Assembly: GCA_028278675.1 (NCBI GenBank)
Contig: JAQAJJ010000008.1
Coordinates: 1 to 64,000 of the forward strand
DNA: 64,000 nt
Reading direction: 5' to 3'
DNA from: Candidatus Azophilus lithoversatilis
GTDB lineage: Bacteria; Pseudomonadota; Gammaproteobacteria; Pseudomonadales; Azotimanducaceae
Part shown: piece by piece, positions 37,252 through 47,232 of the stretch
Layout of the letters: each line of letters starts with the position of its first letter
Numbering within the stretch: the first letter of the stretch is position 1
Translations under genes and position numbers: made by a program
The notes under the pieces: model-generated
What the model was told of the DNA's origin: nothing
The model's input: the letters and a program-made list of their open reading frames with translations, nothing else
Database searches by the model: none

Positions 37252-39690
37252 ATGACGTTTAGCAGATTGCGTTCACCATCCCTCCGCCTTGCGGCGCTTA
37301 CTGTGCTGATTCCTTGCACGGCAGCGGCCCAAGGCACATCCGAAGCCGCTAGCGCCAGCGGTCCCATCGAGGAGATCCTCGTCACTGCGCGCAAGCGCAC
37401 CGAGACGCTGCAGGACACGCCGGTGGCGGTTACTGCCGTCACCGCCGATCAAATTCAGGACTTTGGCATCCAGAGCTTGGCCGACATCTCGAAGATGACC
37501 AGTGGGCTGCTGTTCGACTCCGAATTCATCCGGGGTGCCAACCGTCCGGTGATTCGTGGCCAAGCCAACATCCTCGGCGCATCCGGGGTCTCCTACTTCA
37601 TCGATGGGGTTTACATCTCCGGATCCATCGACGACTACGACCTTGGCGACGTGGAACGCATCGAGATCGTCAAGGGGCCGCAAAGCGCACTGTACGGCCG
37701 CAACACCTACGCCGGTGCCATCAACTTGGTGACCCGCTCACCGGCGGATGAGATGCGCGCGGCCGTCATGGCTGAGGTGGCCGGTGACGAGGAGTTTCTC
37801 GTGCGAGCCTCGATATCGGGGCCGATCAGCGACACCCTGGCCGGCGGGCTAACCCTGCGGCACTACGAAATGGGTGGCCACGTGACAAATGAGTTCGACG
37901 GCAAGGACATCGGCGAGCAGCAGTCGCGGTCAATTTCCGGCATGCTGGAGTTCACGCCGAACGAACTCCTGTGAATTAGCACCCGCGCCTACTATTCAGA
38001 TCGCGAAGATGGGCAGCCCGCCATTTTTCTCAGCAGGCGTGACGACAACAACTGCTTCCAGGACAACGGTGGGTTCTACGGTGGCGCAAACCGATACTAC
38101 TGCGGGACGATAAAGCCCGGCGACGTCAACATCGACTGGCCCGTCCAAGCACCCGGTGCCGGTTTCAACGAGGACCGGCTGCAGCTAAGCCTCAAGCTGG
38201 ACTATCAATTGAACGACAACTGGGCCTTGACCTATATCGGTGGCTACGAGGATCGCGACTACGACGAACTGTACGACGGCGACTATTCCCCAACCTCCTT
38301 CCATGCGACTCCCTTGACGCCCAGCGGCTTCCCGTTGGGCGGGCCCGTTTGGGGTTGGGTCGGTTTCATGGTTGACTTCACCGTCGACACTGTTCAATCC
38401 ACCCGTGACGTCTCCCACGAACTGCAACTCTCCTTCGATTATGATCGCGTGAGCGGCATGTTTGGCGTGTATTCACTGAACTCAGACTTCTCCACCCGTG
38501 ACGACCGCGAATTGACCGACGCCCAGCGAGCGCTCGGCGTGGCCAATCAGGGCGCCGTCGGGCAAGCCATATGCGACGCAAATCCGCCGTGTATCGTCGT
38601 GGTGCCCCTGTTCGACCCAAACATCCCGGTATCTCGAAACTCGCGCTCACTCGACATCGAGAACATGGCCGCCTTTGCGATGGTGTCCTTCGATCTGACC
38701 GACCAAGTCGGGCTTACCCTGGAGGGGCGCTATCAAGATGAGGACATCGACACCAAGCTGGTTGCGCAGAGCTTGGGGTCGCCCCCAACAGACTTCACTC
38801 GGGCGTCCGAAAGTTTCGATGGCTTTCTGCCGCGGGTAACCTTGGACTGGCGGCCGACGGAGGACCACCTGCTCTACCTGACCTACGCCGAAGGCACCAA
38901 GCCCGGCGGCTTCAACGGTGCCACCGCCATCCAAGCGGGCCAGCCCACATTTGGTGAGGAGGACGCAACCAGCATCGAGTTGGGCCTGAAGAGTGTATTG
39001 GCCGATGGCCGCCTGCTCGCCAATTTGGCCCTATTCTTCAATGAAGTTGAGGGCTACCAACTCACGCAAAATGTCCAGTTCGGGGCAAGAGCCGACTCGG
39101 CAATCGTCAACGCCGGCGATGCGGACATCACCGGCATTGAGGCGGAATTGGCCTTCGCCCCGACCGACGAGGTGACCCTGCGGTTAAACTACGCGTGGAC
39201 CGACGCAGAATTCACGGAAGGGTTCGATCAGAATGAAGGTGCGCTGCTCGACTACGCCGACGACTCGCTCGCCAACTGCTCGACCGGCGACCAGTTTCCC
39301 GATGTGCCCAGATGCCAGTCGCTGTTCGGCTCCATCGACGGCAAGCAAATCCCACGCACGTCGGAACACCAAGCCTTCGCGGACGTCGAGTACCGGCGAC
39401 CTTTGAACGGGGGCTGGGAGTGGTACGGCGGCATCAGCTACATATTTGAGTCCAGCAAGTTCGCCCAAGTCCACAATCTGGCCGAAACCGGAGATGTCTC
39501 GATGATCAACGCCCGCTTGGGGCTGGTGAACGACCGCTATTCGATTCGGGTCTTTGGACGCAACCTGACCGGTGAGGAAAGCGGCTACGCCGTGCTCCGC
39601 TACTTGGAGGCAGCCACCTATGGCCGGGCTTTCGCGGTTGCCCCCCGCCGAGACACCTACTTCGGCCTGAGCCTGACGATGGAGCTCTAG
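37252..39690 (+). pseudogene. TonB-dependent outer-membrane receptor interrupted by one in-frame TGA
   Basis: Outer-membrane receptor for an unknown substrate. Signal peptide (FSRLRSPSLRLAALTVLIPC...), TonB-box region IEEILVTARKRTETLQDTPV, plug domain with VERIEIVKGPQSALYGRNTYAGAINL, then a beta barrel ending FGLSLTMEL. A single TGA at 37972-37974 interrupts it; the frame then continues unbroken to 39690 with normal receptor sequence (STRAYYSDREDGQPA). CGA (Arg) to TGA is the simplest explanation. CAAGGAG precedes the ATG. Operator 1 lies upstream. It may be inactive, read through, or a sequencing error. Confidence 0.85.
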
Positions 39691-39711
39691 CCACCACGGC
39701 TTGGGGACACA

Positions 39712-41160
39712 GTGCCGCCAATGCATAAGCCGATCCCAAGTGGCGGTGAAGTGGATCTCAAACGTCGGCAAGCCGTAAAGGCGCTCGGCCTGTCGGCGCT
39801 CGGCGGCGGATTGGGTTTCGGTGCTTCCCGAGCCGCGCTCCCCGGTCCCGACGTGCTGGTGCTCGGCGCGGGACTGGCGGGACTAGCCGCCGCCCGCCAA
39901 CTCGCCGCCGCCGGTGCGCTGCCATTGGTGCTTGAGGCCCGGGAGCGGCCAGGCGGGCGGACCTTCACGCGCTTCGATCTGCCTGATCGCGCCGAGTTTG
40001 GGGCCGTGGAAATCGGCGACTCCTACGCCAGAATTCATGCGTTGGCCGGGGTGTGCGGCTTGGAGATCGCGCCCATGAAAGGCAGTCGGCCAACCGGACT
40101 GACACTGCACGTCAACGGGCAAACGCTGGCTGCCGACGACTGGCCAGAATCACCCGCCAACCCATTGGCCGGCACCGAACGCCAAGTCCTGCCGAACCGC
40201 CTAGAAGCGCACTACCTCGCGTCTGACATTCCGCTCCCACGAGCCGCTGACTGGGACCTCCCAACAATGCGGTCCGATGATCGCTCCATCACCGCTGAAC
40301 TGCGCGCACGGGGGGCATCCGAAGAGTCTCTGAGGCTGGTCAACGTCGCTGGCAACCACAATCACAGCGATGCGATGAGCGTTCTTCGTTGGTGGCGCAG
40401 CGCGCTACTTTTCAGCCAAGAAACCGGCGTTGGACGTCTCGTTGCCGGCACCGGCGCACTGGCGCGCTGCATGGCCGCCGAACTCGGCAGCGCGGTGCGC
40501 TACGGCAGCGTCGTGACGGCCATTTCCAGCGAAAACGGCTTCGCCAAAGTGCGGCTCACGAATGGCGCCGAATTCCGCGCTCCCCGCTGCATTTGCACCC
40601 TACCCCTGCCCGCGCTGCGCAAGGTGCGACTTAAGCTACCGTTGGACGCGACTCTGCGCCGCGTGATTTCCGAGGCAGCCTACACGCAGGTCACGGTGGC
40701 GTTGTTCGACGCCGATCCTTTTTGGGAGGAGGACGGGCTGGCCACGGCAATGTGGACGGATTCACCACTTGAGCGGCTATTTCCCAGAACGCATGCCGAA
40801 ACCGGCGAGTGCATTGGTTTCAAGGCTTTCGTCAACGGTGCCGGCGCGGCGGCGTTGGACGATCTGGACGAAGCCACTTTTAAGGACCTGGCTTTGGCCA
40901 CATTTGCGAAGATCCGGCCGAGCTCGGCCGGTCGGGTGCGCTATCTCGCGCGGCACTCCTGGGGCGCGGACCCATTTGCCGGCGGCGCATACGCCGCTTG
41001 GCCCCCGGGTCAAGTGGCGCAATGGCGCGCCGCAGTGCGGAGGCCAGCCGGACCGATCCACTTCGCCGGCGAACACACCGCCGCCGCTCCGGGCCTGGAG
41101 GGCGCGATTAGATCCGGCGAAGACGCAGCAGAGGCCCTATTGCAAGCAGCTGCGTCTTGA
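39712..41160 (+). CDS. Tat-exported flavin monoamine oxidase-like protein
   Basis: FAD-dependent amine oxidase family, 482 residues. The N-terminus has a twin-arginine pattern KRRQAVKALGLSALGGG. Then DVLVLGAGLAGLAAARQLA with the dinucleotide-binding motif, EARERPGGRTFT, and near the C-terminus YAAWPPGQ and HFAGEHTAAAPGLEGAIRSGEDAA, all typical. It likely oxidises an amine or similar group in the periplasm. It starts at a GTG (39712) or at the ATG at 39721, 21 bp or 30 bp after the TonB receptor, so the two are probably one operon. Confidence 0.85.
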   Translation: MPPMHKPIPSGGEVDLKRRQAVKALGLSALGGGLGFGASRAALPGPDVLVLGAGLAGLAAARQLAAAGALPLVLEARERPGGRTFTRFDLPDRAEFGAVEIGDSYARIHALAGVCGLEIAPMKGSRPTGLTLHVNGQTLAADDWPESPANPLAGTERQVLPNRLEAHYLASDIPLPRAADWDLPTMRSDDRSITAELRARGASEESLRLVNVAGNHNHSDAMSVLRWWRSALLFSQETGVGRLVAGTGALARCMAAELGSAVRYGSVVTAISSENGFAKVRLTNGAEFRAPRCICTLPLPALRKVRLKLPLDATLRRVISEAAYTQVTVALFDADPFWEEDGLATAMWTDSPLERLFPRTHAETGECIGFKAFVNGAGAAALDDLDEATFKDLALATFAKIRPSSAGRVRYLARHSWGADPFAGGAYAAWPPGQVAQWRAAVRRPAGPIHFAGEHTAAAPGLEGAIRSGEDAAEALLQAAAS

Positions 41161-41195
41161 GCCAACAATCCTTTTTCGATGGAGGCGCCAACGCC

Positions 41196-42095
41196 ATGAC
41201 ACGTCTTATCCTCAATCTCTGCGCGGCAGCCTTTGCCTTGGCCCTGCCCCAATTTGCCGCAGCCCAAGCCCTCGATCCGAACGACCCGCTGGACGCCTTG
41301 CAGATGTCGCGCAAGATCATGTGTTCAACGGTGGACGGTGAATCGGCGACCTTCTGGTGGGAGGGGCAGGCCTATTCGCGAAGGCAGGGCGAGCGCGACC
41401 GCCATCTGTTCGACGTGGAGGGCATGAACACCCGCGCCTGCGTGTCGGACACCCATCCAGAGCGCGGCTCTGGATTCCGGTTGGTCTCCCGGGAACTCCT
41501 GATCTACCGAGATCCTGCCACTGGGGAGGCGCTCGCCACTTGGGACAACCCCTGGACCGGCGATACCGTCGAGGTGCTGCATGTCGCCAACGACCCGGTG
41601 AACTTCGCGATGTATGAGAAGGATCGAAACGGCGAGCCCATGCGCTGGTCTGGCCAGGTTGAAGAGGATCTATGGCGGCAGACCAATACCGTCCCGTTGT
41701 TCTATCCGAACCCGTTAGGCGGCGCCTTCCAAGCGGAGGTGGGCGGTACCTACCATGCCACCGAGATGTTCAACTTTTTCGGCCAAACCCAGCAACTGCT
41801 CGACCGCGAGGCGACCTCGGTCGCGAGCCACGTTGGCTGGGCGCGCCTGTCCGACTGGTTGCCCTGGATGAAGATGGGTGGCCGCGATGGCGTGATCTAC
41901 ATGCACACCTCGGGTCTGCGACTATCGTCCTGGGATGGTCTTCCCGACAGCATGAAGGAAGAGATTTCTGCGCACTATCCGATCTACCGGGAGCCTCCGC
42001 CCTTGGACGACGACCGCCGCAACGTCACGAGCTGGATGTACTATCAGCGGGTGCGGGAGGGAACCGAAAAGGCGCCCGAGCGCGACGGCTTCTAA
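41196..42095 (+). CDS. Secreted DUF1838 family protein
   Basis: 299 residues with a signal peptide (LILNLCAAAFALALPQFAAAQA). It contains LDALQMSRKIMCSTVDG, DVEGMNTRACVSD, the TGEALATWDNPWTG motif and PLFYPNPLGG, the pattern of DUF1838 proteins, found mostly in catabolic clusters of Proteobacteria and of unknown function. TGGAGG lies 10 bp before the ATG. It follows the amine oxidase gene by 35 bp, likely the same operon. Confidence 0.8.
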   Translation: MTRLILNLCAAAFALALPQFAAAQALDPNDPLDALQMSRKIMCSTVDGESATFWWEGQAYSRRQGERDRHLFDVEGMNTRACVSDTHPERGSGFRLVSRELLIYRDPATGEALATWDNPWTGDTVEVLHVANDPVNFAMYEKDRNGEPMRWSGQVEEDLWRQTNTVPLFYPNPLGGAFQAEVGGTYHATEMFNFFGQTQQLLDREATSVASHVGWARLSDWLPWMKMGGRDGVIYMHTSGLRLSSWDGLPDSMKEEISAHYPIYREPPPLDDDRRNVTSWMYYQRVREGTEKAPERDGF

Positions 42096-42113
42096 GACTG
42101 GGCCAAGCTGCGG

Positions 42114-42911
42114 TCAATCGACCTCCACCCGGGTCAAGCCCGCCTGAATCCAGCGCAGATTGATGCCAATGCGCTCGGCGCCAGGCGCGGCCCAAGCGTA
42201 GCTGAGGGTTTCGCCGGTCGCTGCTTCCACGACGCCGAGCTTGAGCACCGCCGTCGGGGTGTCCTGGTAGGTGAGCCGGGCAAGTTCGATGGCGTAGCCG
42301 GTCGGCTGATCGCCATCGAGGATCGGCAACATGAAGCCTTCGTCATGCCAGTCCGCCTCGCGCACGAAAACGTAGTCGTCCGGCGCGGCGTCGGGATCCA
42401 AGCGGTTGCGCCGCAGCGCGATCCAGCCTCGATAGTGGCCCACCCGCCGGGCCCGCTCCTCCTCACCCGTGGGCCAGACCGCCGTCAGCCATTCCCCATC
42501 GACGCCCATCCGGGTCGGCAATCCGGCGCAGCCACGCTCCGATGCCTCACCCTCGAAGCCAGTGGCCGTCGTTTTCCATAAATAGCCGCAACGCGATGCG
42601 CCCGAGACCTCTGCGACCAGGCTTTGGCCATCTGCCGCGAAGGCGAATGTCCATTGCGGCGCGTCAGGCGCGGTTTGGCCCCGCCCAATCGACAGATCGA
42701 GACCGGCATCGCCGTCCCTGCGGAAGTGCCAGTGCCGGCGAACACTCTCCGCAGCGCCGTCCTGACCTTGCTGCCAGACCTGCTCATGGTTGTTGTACTC
42801 GCCGACGAGCAGCGACTGCAGCCTATCGCTGCCGGCCAGGCAGGGCGCGCAGGCCAACGCCAAGCCGCACGACAAGAGGCGCCGGCGCACTGCCTCAGGC
42901 CGCTTGGCCAC
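42114..42911 (-). CDS. Secreted protein of unknown function
   Basis: 265 residues with a signal peptide (RRRLLSCGLALACAPCLAG). It has GEYNNHEQVWQQGQ, RRHWHFRRDGD, SRCGYLWKTTATGFEG, ALRRNRLDPDAAPDDYVFVREADWHD-like blocks. It shows a distant resemblance to CpeT-like (DUF1001) proteins in the GEYNNHEQ start and GC-like cysteine pairs, but I do not assign it. It overlaps the upstream deacetylase-like gene by 17 bp and ends the minus-strand operon. Confidence 0.6.
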   Translation of the reverse strand: MAKRPEAVRRRLLSCGLALACAPCLAGSDRLQSLLVGEYNNHEQVWQQGQDGAAESVRRHWHFRRDGDAGLDLSIGRGQTAPDAPQWTFAFAADGQSLVAEVSGASRCGYLWKTTATGFEGEASERGCAGLPTRMGVDGEWLTAVWPTGEEERARRVGHYRGWIALRRNRLDPDAAPDDYVFVREADWHDEGFMLPILDGDQPTGYAIELARLTYQDTPTAVLKLGVVEAATGETLSYAWAAPGAERIGINLRWIQAGLTRVEVD

Positions 42912-43824
42912 GCCACGCCGCCACGACTTCCGAAGCGGAGGCCGACCAAATGGACGCGCAGCCCGCCAAGTGCGCCAGCACCGACTCGAAGGCCGCGATG
43001 CGGTGCGGCTGCCCCATGAGCCAAGGATGCACCGACAGGCTCAGCAAGCGCCCGTGGCCAGTCTCGGCCGCTTCGGCAGCCAGAAAGTCGCAGGCGTCGA
43101 TGATCTGCGCTGCATACTCCCACTCGGAGTGCAGGTTGGCGCCGATCAGAAACTGATCATCCAGCTCCAAGGACAGCGGCAGGGCAACCAGCTCGCCAGC
43201 GTTGGTGTGGAAGGCGTAGGGCAGTTCGTCATTGATCCAGTCGCCCATGTAGCGCACACCCTCCGCCGCCAGCAAGTCCGGGGTGTGGCGGCTCTGGGAG
43301 CGCGCCGGGCTCACCCAGCCTTCGACCGCTTGGCCGGTGCATTCACGCAGGGTCGCCAAGGACTTGCGAACGATGGCCCGCTCCTCGTCCACCGCGAGTT
43401 CGCCATGGTGCAGGGTATCCATGTGCCACGAACTGGCAAGGATTTCGTCGCCGCGCTGGACCAGCCGGTCGAGCAGGCGCGGGCAATGTTCGACAAGCGC
43501 TGCGTTCACGGTGAAGGTCGGCTGGATGTCGAAGGCGTCCAACGCCTCCAGGCAGCGGACGACCCCCACCCGGTTGCCGTAATCCCGCAGCGTGAAGTGC
43601 CGCAAATCCGGATAAGGCGTGGTCATCCCGCCGGGCGGCGCAAACGGCTTGCCGCGCTGGTCGAGCGGGAAGAACTGCACCGCCACGTTCACCCACAGGG
43701 CAACGCCGGCCCCACCAGGCCAGGCGACCGGGGGACGGCTGCTGAGCATCGAGAAATCGTATCGCTGGTGGTCCATGCCGCGGCGGCGGTGCGGATACCT
43801 GAGATGGTCGGCGTCAAGCGTCAC
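42895..43824 (-). CDS. Polysaccharide deacetylase-fold hydrolase 1 (PuuE-like)
   Basis: 309 residues from the GTG at 43824, which overlaps the previous stop by 11 bp and has GGGGAG 5 bp upstream. A NodB/PuuE-type fold: RDYGNRVGVVRCLEALDAFDIQ-like start of the barrel, FTVNAALVEHCP, ILASSWHMDTLHHGELAVDEE, ALPLSLELDDQF and a C-terminal SLSVHPWLMGQPHR. Relatives include the allantoinase PuuE and cyclic imide hydrolases, not only sugar deacetylases. It forms an operon with a second such gene and a cysteine hydrolase. Confidence 0.8.
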   Translation of the reverse strand: MTLDADHLRYPHRRRGMDHQRYDFSMLSSRPPVAWPGGAGVALWVNVAVQFFPLDQRGKPFAPPGGMTTPYPDLRHFTLRDYGNRVGVVRCLEALDAFDIQPTFTVNAALVEHCPRLLDRLVQRGDEILASSWHMDTLHHGELAVDEERAIVRKSLATLRECTGQAVEGWVSPARSQSRHTPDLLAAEGVRYMGDWINDELPYAFHTNAGELVALPLSLELDDQFLIGANLHSEWEYAAQIIDACDFLAAEAAETGHGRLLSLSVHPWLMGQPHRIAAFESVLAHLAGCASIWSASASEVVAAWRGQAA

Positions 43825-44776
43825 GGCTGCTCCCCGGCGCGGGGTCGGTAGCGGCCTCTTCCGACCCGCCACCCTTACCGCCGGACCGCGCCAAGTCAAG
43901 ATCGTAGTAGTGTTCCAGGTAGTGCTCGGCGATCTCCCGGCCCGTTGCCAACCACACGCCGTCGTGCCCGACGACGTAGGCGAGCGCCTCCTCGAAGGCG
44001 CGCAACCGATGGGGATGGGCGACTTGGTAAGGGTGCAGCGGCACGCACATCACCGTGCCCCCCGCCTCCGCCTCGCGATGGAGCCGATCAAAGGCCTGCT
44101 TGATCATCTCGCCGTAGCGTCTCGGCTCGACCCGGTTGACGACGTAGGCGATGGTGTCGTTGAGTTCAAGGGAGTAAGGCACGGATACGAACCGCTTCGC
44201 CGAGCGCACCCGAACCGGCGTCGGCTGGTCGTCATGGAAGAGGTCGCAAGTGTAGATGCCGCCGGCCTCCGCGAACAGGTCCAGAGTGCTTTCGGTGTGC
44301 GTCAGGGCTGGCGCCAGGTAACCGGCGCAGCGTTCCCCCGTGTGGCGGAAGATGGCCTCCATGGCGTCTTCGATCATCGACCGCTCCTGGGCCTCGTCCA
44401 TGCCGTAGGCATAGCGGGTGTTGTAGATGCCGTGGCTGAAGAACTCCCAACCGCGCTCCACGCCAAGTTCGATGATCTCCGGATGGTGGTCGCAGACCGC
44501 AGCCGACAGGCTGACCGAACCGCGCACGCCATACTTGTCGAGCAGCGCCATCATGCGCCCAAGGCCCACCCGATTGCCGTAGTCGCGCGTCGCATACCCC
44601 TGCACGTCCGGCGCCGGTCGCGGCCACGCGCGGCGGGACGGGTTCACCGGCGGATCGAGCTCGTAGAATTCGATGTTCGGGGCCACCCAAAAAGCCAGCT
44701 TGGCGCCGCCGGGCCAGCGAATGGGCAAGCGCTCATCCCAGGCGCGGTAGCGGTAGAGCTCAAGATCCTCGCGCAC
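43814..44776 (-). CDS. Polysaccharide deacetylase-fold hydrolase 2 (PuuE-like)
   Basis: 320 residues. A GTG at 44776 is taken as start, with GGGGGG about 8 bp before it and 16 bp after the upstream stop; the frame is open further up without matching the family. It has YATRDYGNRVGLGRMMALLD, SVSLSAAVCDHHPEII, FFSHGIYNTRYAYGMDE, VPYSLELNDT and CVPLHPYQVAHPHRLRAFE, matching the PuuE-like subgroup. Sequence similarity to hydrolase 1 next door suggests tandem duplication followed by divergence. Confidence 0.8.
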   Translation of the reverse strand: MREDLELYRYRAWDERLPIRWPGGAKLAFWVAPNIEFYELDPPVNPSRRAWPRPAPDVQGYATRDYGNRVGLGRMMALLDKYGVRGSVSLSAAVCDHHPEIIELGVERGWEFFSHGIYNTRYAYGMDEAQERSMIEDAMEAIFRHTGERCAGYLAPALTHTESTLDLFAEAGGIYTCDLFHDDQPTPVRVRSAKRFVSVPYSLELNDTIAYVVNRVEPRRYGEMIKQAFDRLHREAEAGGTVMCVPLHPYQVAHPHRLRAFEEALAYVVGHDGVWLATGREIAEHYLEHYYDLDLARSGGKGGGSEEAATDPAPGSSRDA

Positions 44777-44792
44777 CTCCCGACCCCCCGGA

Positions 44793-45506
44793 TTAGAACG
44801 GCGCACCGCGCGCTTCGCGAATCGGCGGACAGCCACGATGATTGGCCAGCCACGCCTCCACGGTGGCGAACGGCTCGACGTCGCCATACTTCAGCATGAT
44901 GTCGCAGAGATTGCTGAAGTGGGGAATCTCGTGCTTGTCGGCCACGCACTCCTCGGGCACGACGGTGCGGTAGCCGTGGGACAGGGATGCCACCGCCGAG
45001 GCCCGCACGCAGCCGGACGTGCTGCCGCCAGTGAGGATCAGCGTATCGACCTTGTGCCAGACGAGCAGCGACGGGATGGGGCTGTCGTGAAACACGCTCG
45101 CCATGCGCTTGTTGACGATGGCGTCGCGGCTGCGGTCGATGGCGAGACGCGGGTCGAGCTGGGCGCGCTCAGTGTTCTCCTTGATGTTCTGCAGCGAATC
45201 CTCGGTGTTTGTTCGGGTGCCCCATACTCCGGCGTCATCGCCGTTCTCCATGTAGGCGACGTAGGTCCAGATCACAGGCATGTTCCGGCTGCGGGCCAGT
45301 TCGGCAAGACGGTTGATGTAGGCAATCTGGTTTGGATCCGTGCGGTAGGCCGTCGTGAAGCGATCCACGTCGGTGTAGGCGCGCTGCAGATCGATGTTGA
45401 TCAGCGCCGCCTTTTCACCAAACCCGAACCGAGCCCGGCGGGGGTTGGACTTGACCTGCGCCCAATACCGCCTCGGCGTCAGCTCAGACTTCTGCATGTC
45501 CGGCAT
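44793..45506 (-). CDS. Isochorismatase-family cysteine hydrolase
   Basis: 237 residues with the full catalytic triad of the family: Asp in LINIDLQRAYT (about 39), Lys in VNKRMASVFHDS, and the nucleophile Cys in LTGGSTSGCVRASA. Closest in pattern to N-carbamoylsarcosine amidohydrolase/ureidoacrylate-type amidases, which release ammonia from carbamoyl or amide groups. It is first gene of the minus-strand operon with two PuuE-like genes, next to operator 2. The combination fits hydrolysis of an amide or ureide produced by ring opening. Confidence 0.85.
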   Translation of the reverse strand: MPDMQKSELTPRRYWAQVKSNPRRARFGFGEKAALINIDLQRAYTDVDRFTTAYRTDPNQIAYINRLAELARSRNMPVIWTYVAYMENGDDAGVWGTRTNTEDSLQNIKENTERAQLDPRLAIDRSRDAIVNKRMASVFHDSPIPSLLVWHKVDTLILTGGSTSGCVRASAVASLSHGYRTVVPEECVADKHEIPHFSNLCDIMLKYGDVEPFATVEAWLANHRGCPPIREARGAPF

Positions 45507-45530
45507 GGGCCAAACCCTCGCGACAAGATT

Positions 45531-45556
45531 ACATCCATTGTCATATCATTAGGTCA
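45531..45556. promoter_or_regulatory. Operator 2: between cysteine hydrolase and FAD oxidase genes
   Basis: The right half TATCATTAGGTCA (45544-45556) is the exact reverse complement of the left half of site 3 (TGACCTAATGATA). The left half ACATCCATTGTCA is degenerate. It lies 25 bp upstream of the hydrolase start, in the 154-bp divergent gap. Confidence 0.6.
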
Positions 45557-45660
45557 CCATTCAGTCAATGGCGCTGTGCCCGATGGCGGTCCCGGGGGCG
45601 CTCCGGCAACCGCCCCAAAAACCGCTGGGCAGCCACGCCTGACCCGCAGGAGTCCATGTG

Positions 45661-47232
45661 ATGAGCGACATCCCATTCGACCTGTCCCCACTGGTTGCAA
45701 GCATCGGGGCCGAGCGCCTGCTGCTCGACGACGCTTCCCGGACGCTGTACGGCCAGGATGTGTCCGGGGATGCGCAACCCTTAAGCGCGGTGGTCCGTCC
45801 CGCCGGCATCGACGATCTGGTCGCCACGGTGCGCTTCGCCGCCGATCATGACTTCGTGGTTGCGCCGAGAGGCGGCGGGCTGTCCTACAGCGGGGGCTAC
45901 CTCTGCCGCCGCGAGCGCAGCATTTGCCTGGACATGGCCGCCATGGGCGAGGTTCTTGAGATCAACACCGACGACATGTACGTCCGGGTGCAGGCTGGCT
46001 GCACCTGGAAGGCGCTGCATGAAGCGCTCCAACCCCGCGGCGTGCGAACGCCGTTCTGGGGCACCCTCTCCGGCATCGGCGCCACGGTCGGCGGCTCCCT
46101 GTCGCAGAACGCGCTGTTCTGGGGCAGCGGGCGGCACGGTTGCGCCGCCGACTCCGTGGTGGGCTTCGAAATCGTGCTGGCCGACGGCCGCGTGCTGCGC
46201 ACGGGCGCCGGCGCGCGCACCGGGACGCCCCCCTTCTTCCGTCACTACGGCCCGGACCTCACGGGGCTGTTCACCTGCGACAATGGAGCGCTGGGCATCA
46301 AGGCGACGGCGACTCTGAAGCTCCTGCCAATCGGTGAGGGCCGCGACGGCGTCAGCATGACCTTCGCCGACCACGCGGCGATGTTCGCAGCCATGTCCGA
46401 AGTTTCCCGGCAGCGCCTGGCCGAATCCTGCTTCGGCTTTGATCCGACCCTGCAGGCGCAGCGCATGAAGCGCGAGTCCCTGGCGCGGGATCTAAAGACC
46501 TTGGGCCAAGCCGTCGCCGCCCAGAACAGCATGTTGGATGCGGTGAAGACCGGTGCCCGCATTGCCGTCGCCGGCCGTCGATTCCTTCCGGATGCCCATT
46601 ACTCCGCCCACTTCATGGTTGAGGAACGCACCGCGGCAGCGGCGCAGGACGCCGCCGATCGCATCAGGCGCATCGGCCGCGATGCGGGCGGCAACCCGGT
46701 GGAGAACACGATTCCCACGGTCACCCGCGCCCATCCCTTCGGTCCGCTCAACTCGATGATCGGGCCTTCGGGAGAGCGCTGGCTACCCGTGCACGGCCTG
46801 CTGCCGCACTCCCGCGCCGCAGCCGCCTACGAGGCCATCTTGGACCTGTTCGAACGCAACGCGGCGATCCTCGAAACCCACAACATCGTGCATGGCGCAC
46901 TGTTCACCTACGCGGACACGGACTGCTTCGTGATCGAACCGGTCTTCTACTGGCCCGACGGGCTGAACGCGCTGCACCGGCACAGCGTGGAGGCGTCCGT
47001 GCTCCGGCACAGCAACGCCTTTCCCGACAATCCGGCGGCGCGAGCGGAAGTGATGCGCCTGCGCCGCGAGGTGGTTGACACCTTGGCGTCCTGTGGCGCG
47101 GTGCATTTGCAGATCGGTCGCCTGTACCCCTTCGCCCGAGATCTCGCCAACGCCCCGTTGACGGTGCTGCGCGAGATCAAGCGCCACCTCGACCCCGAGG
47201 GGCGCATGAACCCCGGCGCACTCGGGCTGTGA
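45661..47232 (+). CDS. FAD-binding oxidoreductase (VAO/GlcD type)
   Basis: 523 residues. N-terminal FAD-binding PCMH domain with AVVRPAGIDDLVATVRFAADHD, VVAPRGGGLSYSGGY and GATVGGSLSQNALFWGSGRHG; C-terminal part ends HLQIGRLYPFARDLANAP and LDPEGRMNPGALGL, typical of glycolate/alkyl-DHAP-synthase-like oxidases. It likely oxidises a hydroxy acid or alcohol. CAGGAG lies 8 bp before ATG 45661. Its stop overlaps the GTG start of the next gene (GTGA), so they are translationally coupled. Confidence 0.87.
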   Translation: MSDIPFDLSPLVASIGAERLLLDDASRTLYGQDVSGDAQPLSAVVRPAGIDDLVATVRFAADHDFVVAPRGGGLSYSGGYLCRRERSICLDMAAMGEVLEINTDDMYVRVQAGCTWKALHEALQPRGVRTPFWGTLSGIGATVGGSLSQNALFWGSGRHGCAADSVVGFEIVLADGRVLRTGAGARTGTPPFFRHYGPDLTGLFTCDNGALGIKATATLKLLPIGEGRDGVSMTFADHAAMFAAMSEVSRQRLAESCFGFDPTLQAQRMKRESLARDLKTLGQAVAAQNSMLDAVKTGARIAVAGRRFLPDAHYSAHFMVEERTAAAAQDAADRIRRIGRDAGGNPVENTIPTVTRAHPFGPLNSMIGPSGERWLPVHGLLPHSRAAAAYEAILDLFERNAAILETHNIVHGALFTYADTDCFVIEPVFYWPDGLNALHRHSVEASVLRHSNAFPDNPAARAEVMRLRREVVDTLASCGAVHLQIGRLYPFARDLANAPLTVLREIKRHLDPEGRMNPGALGL

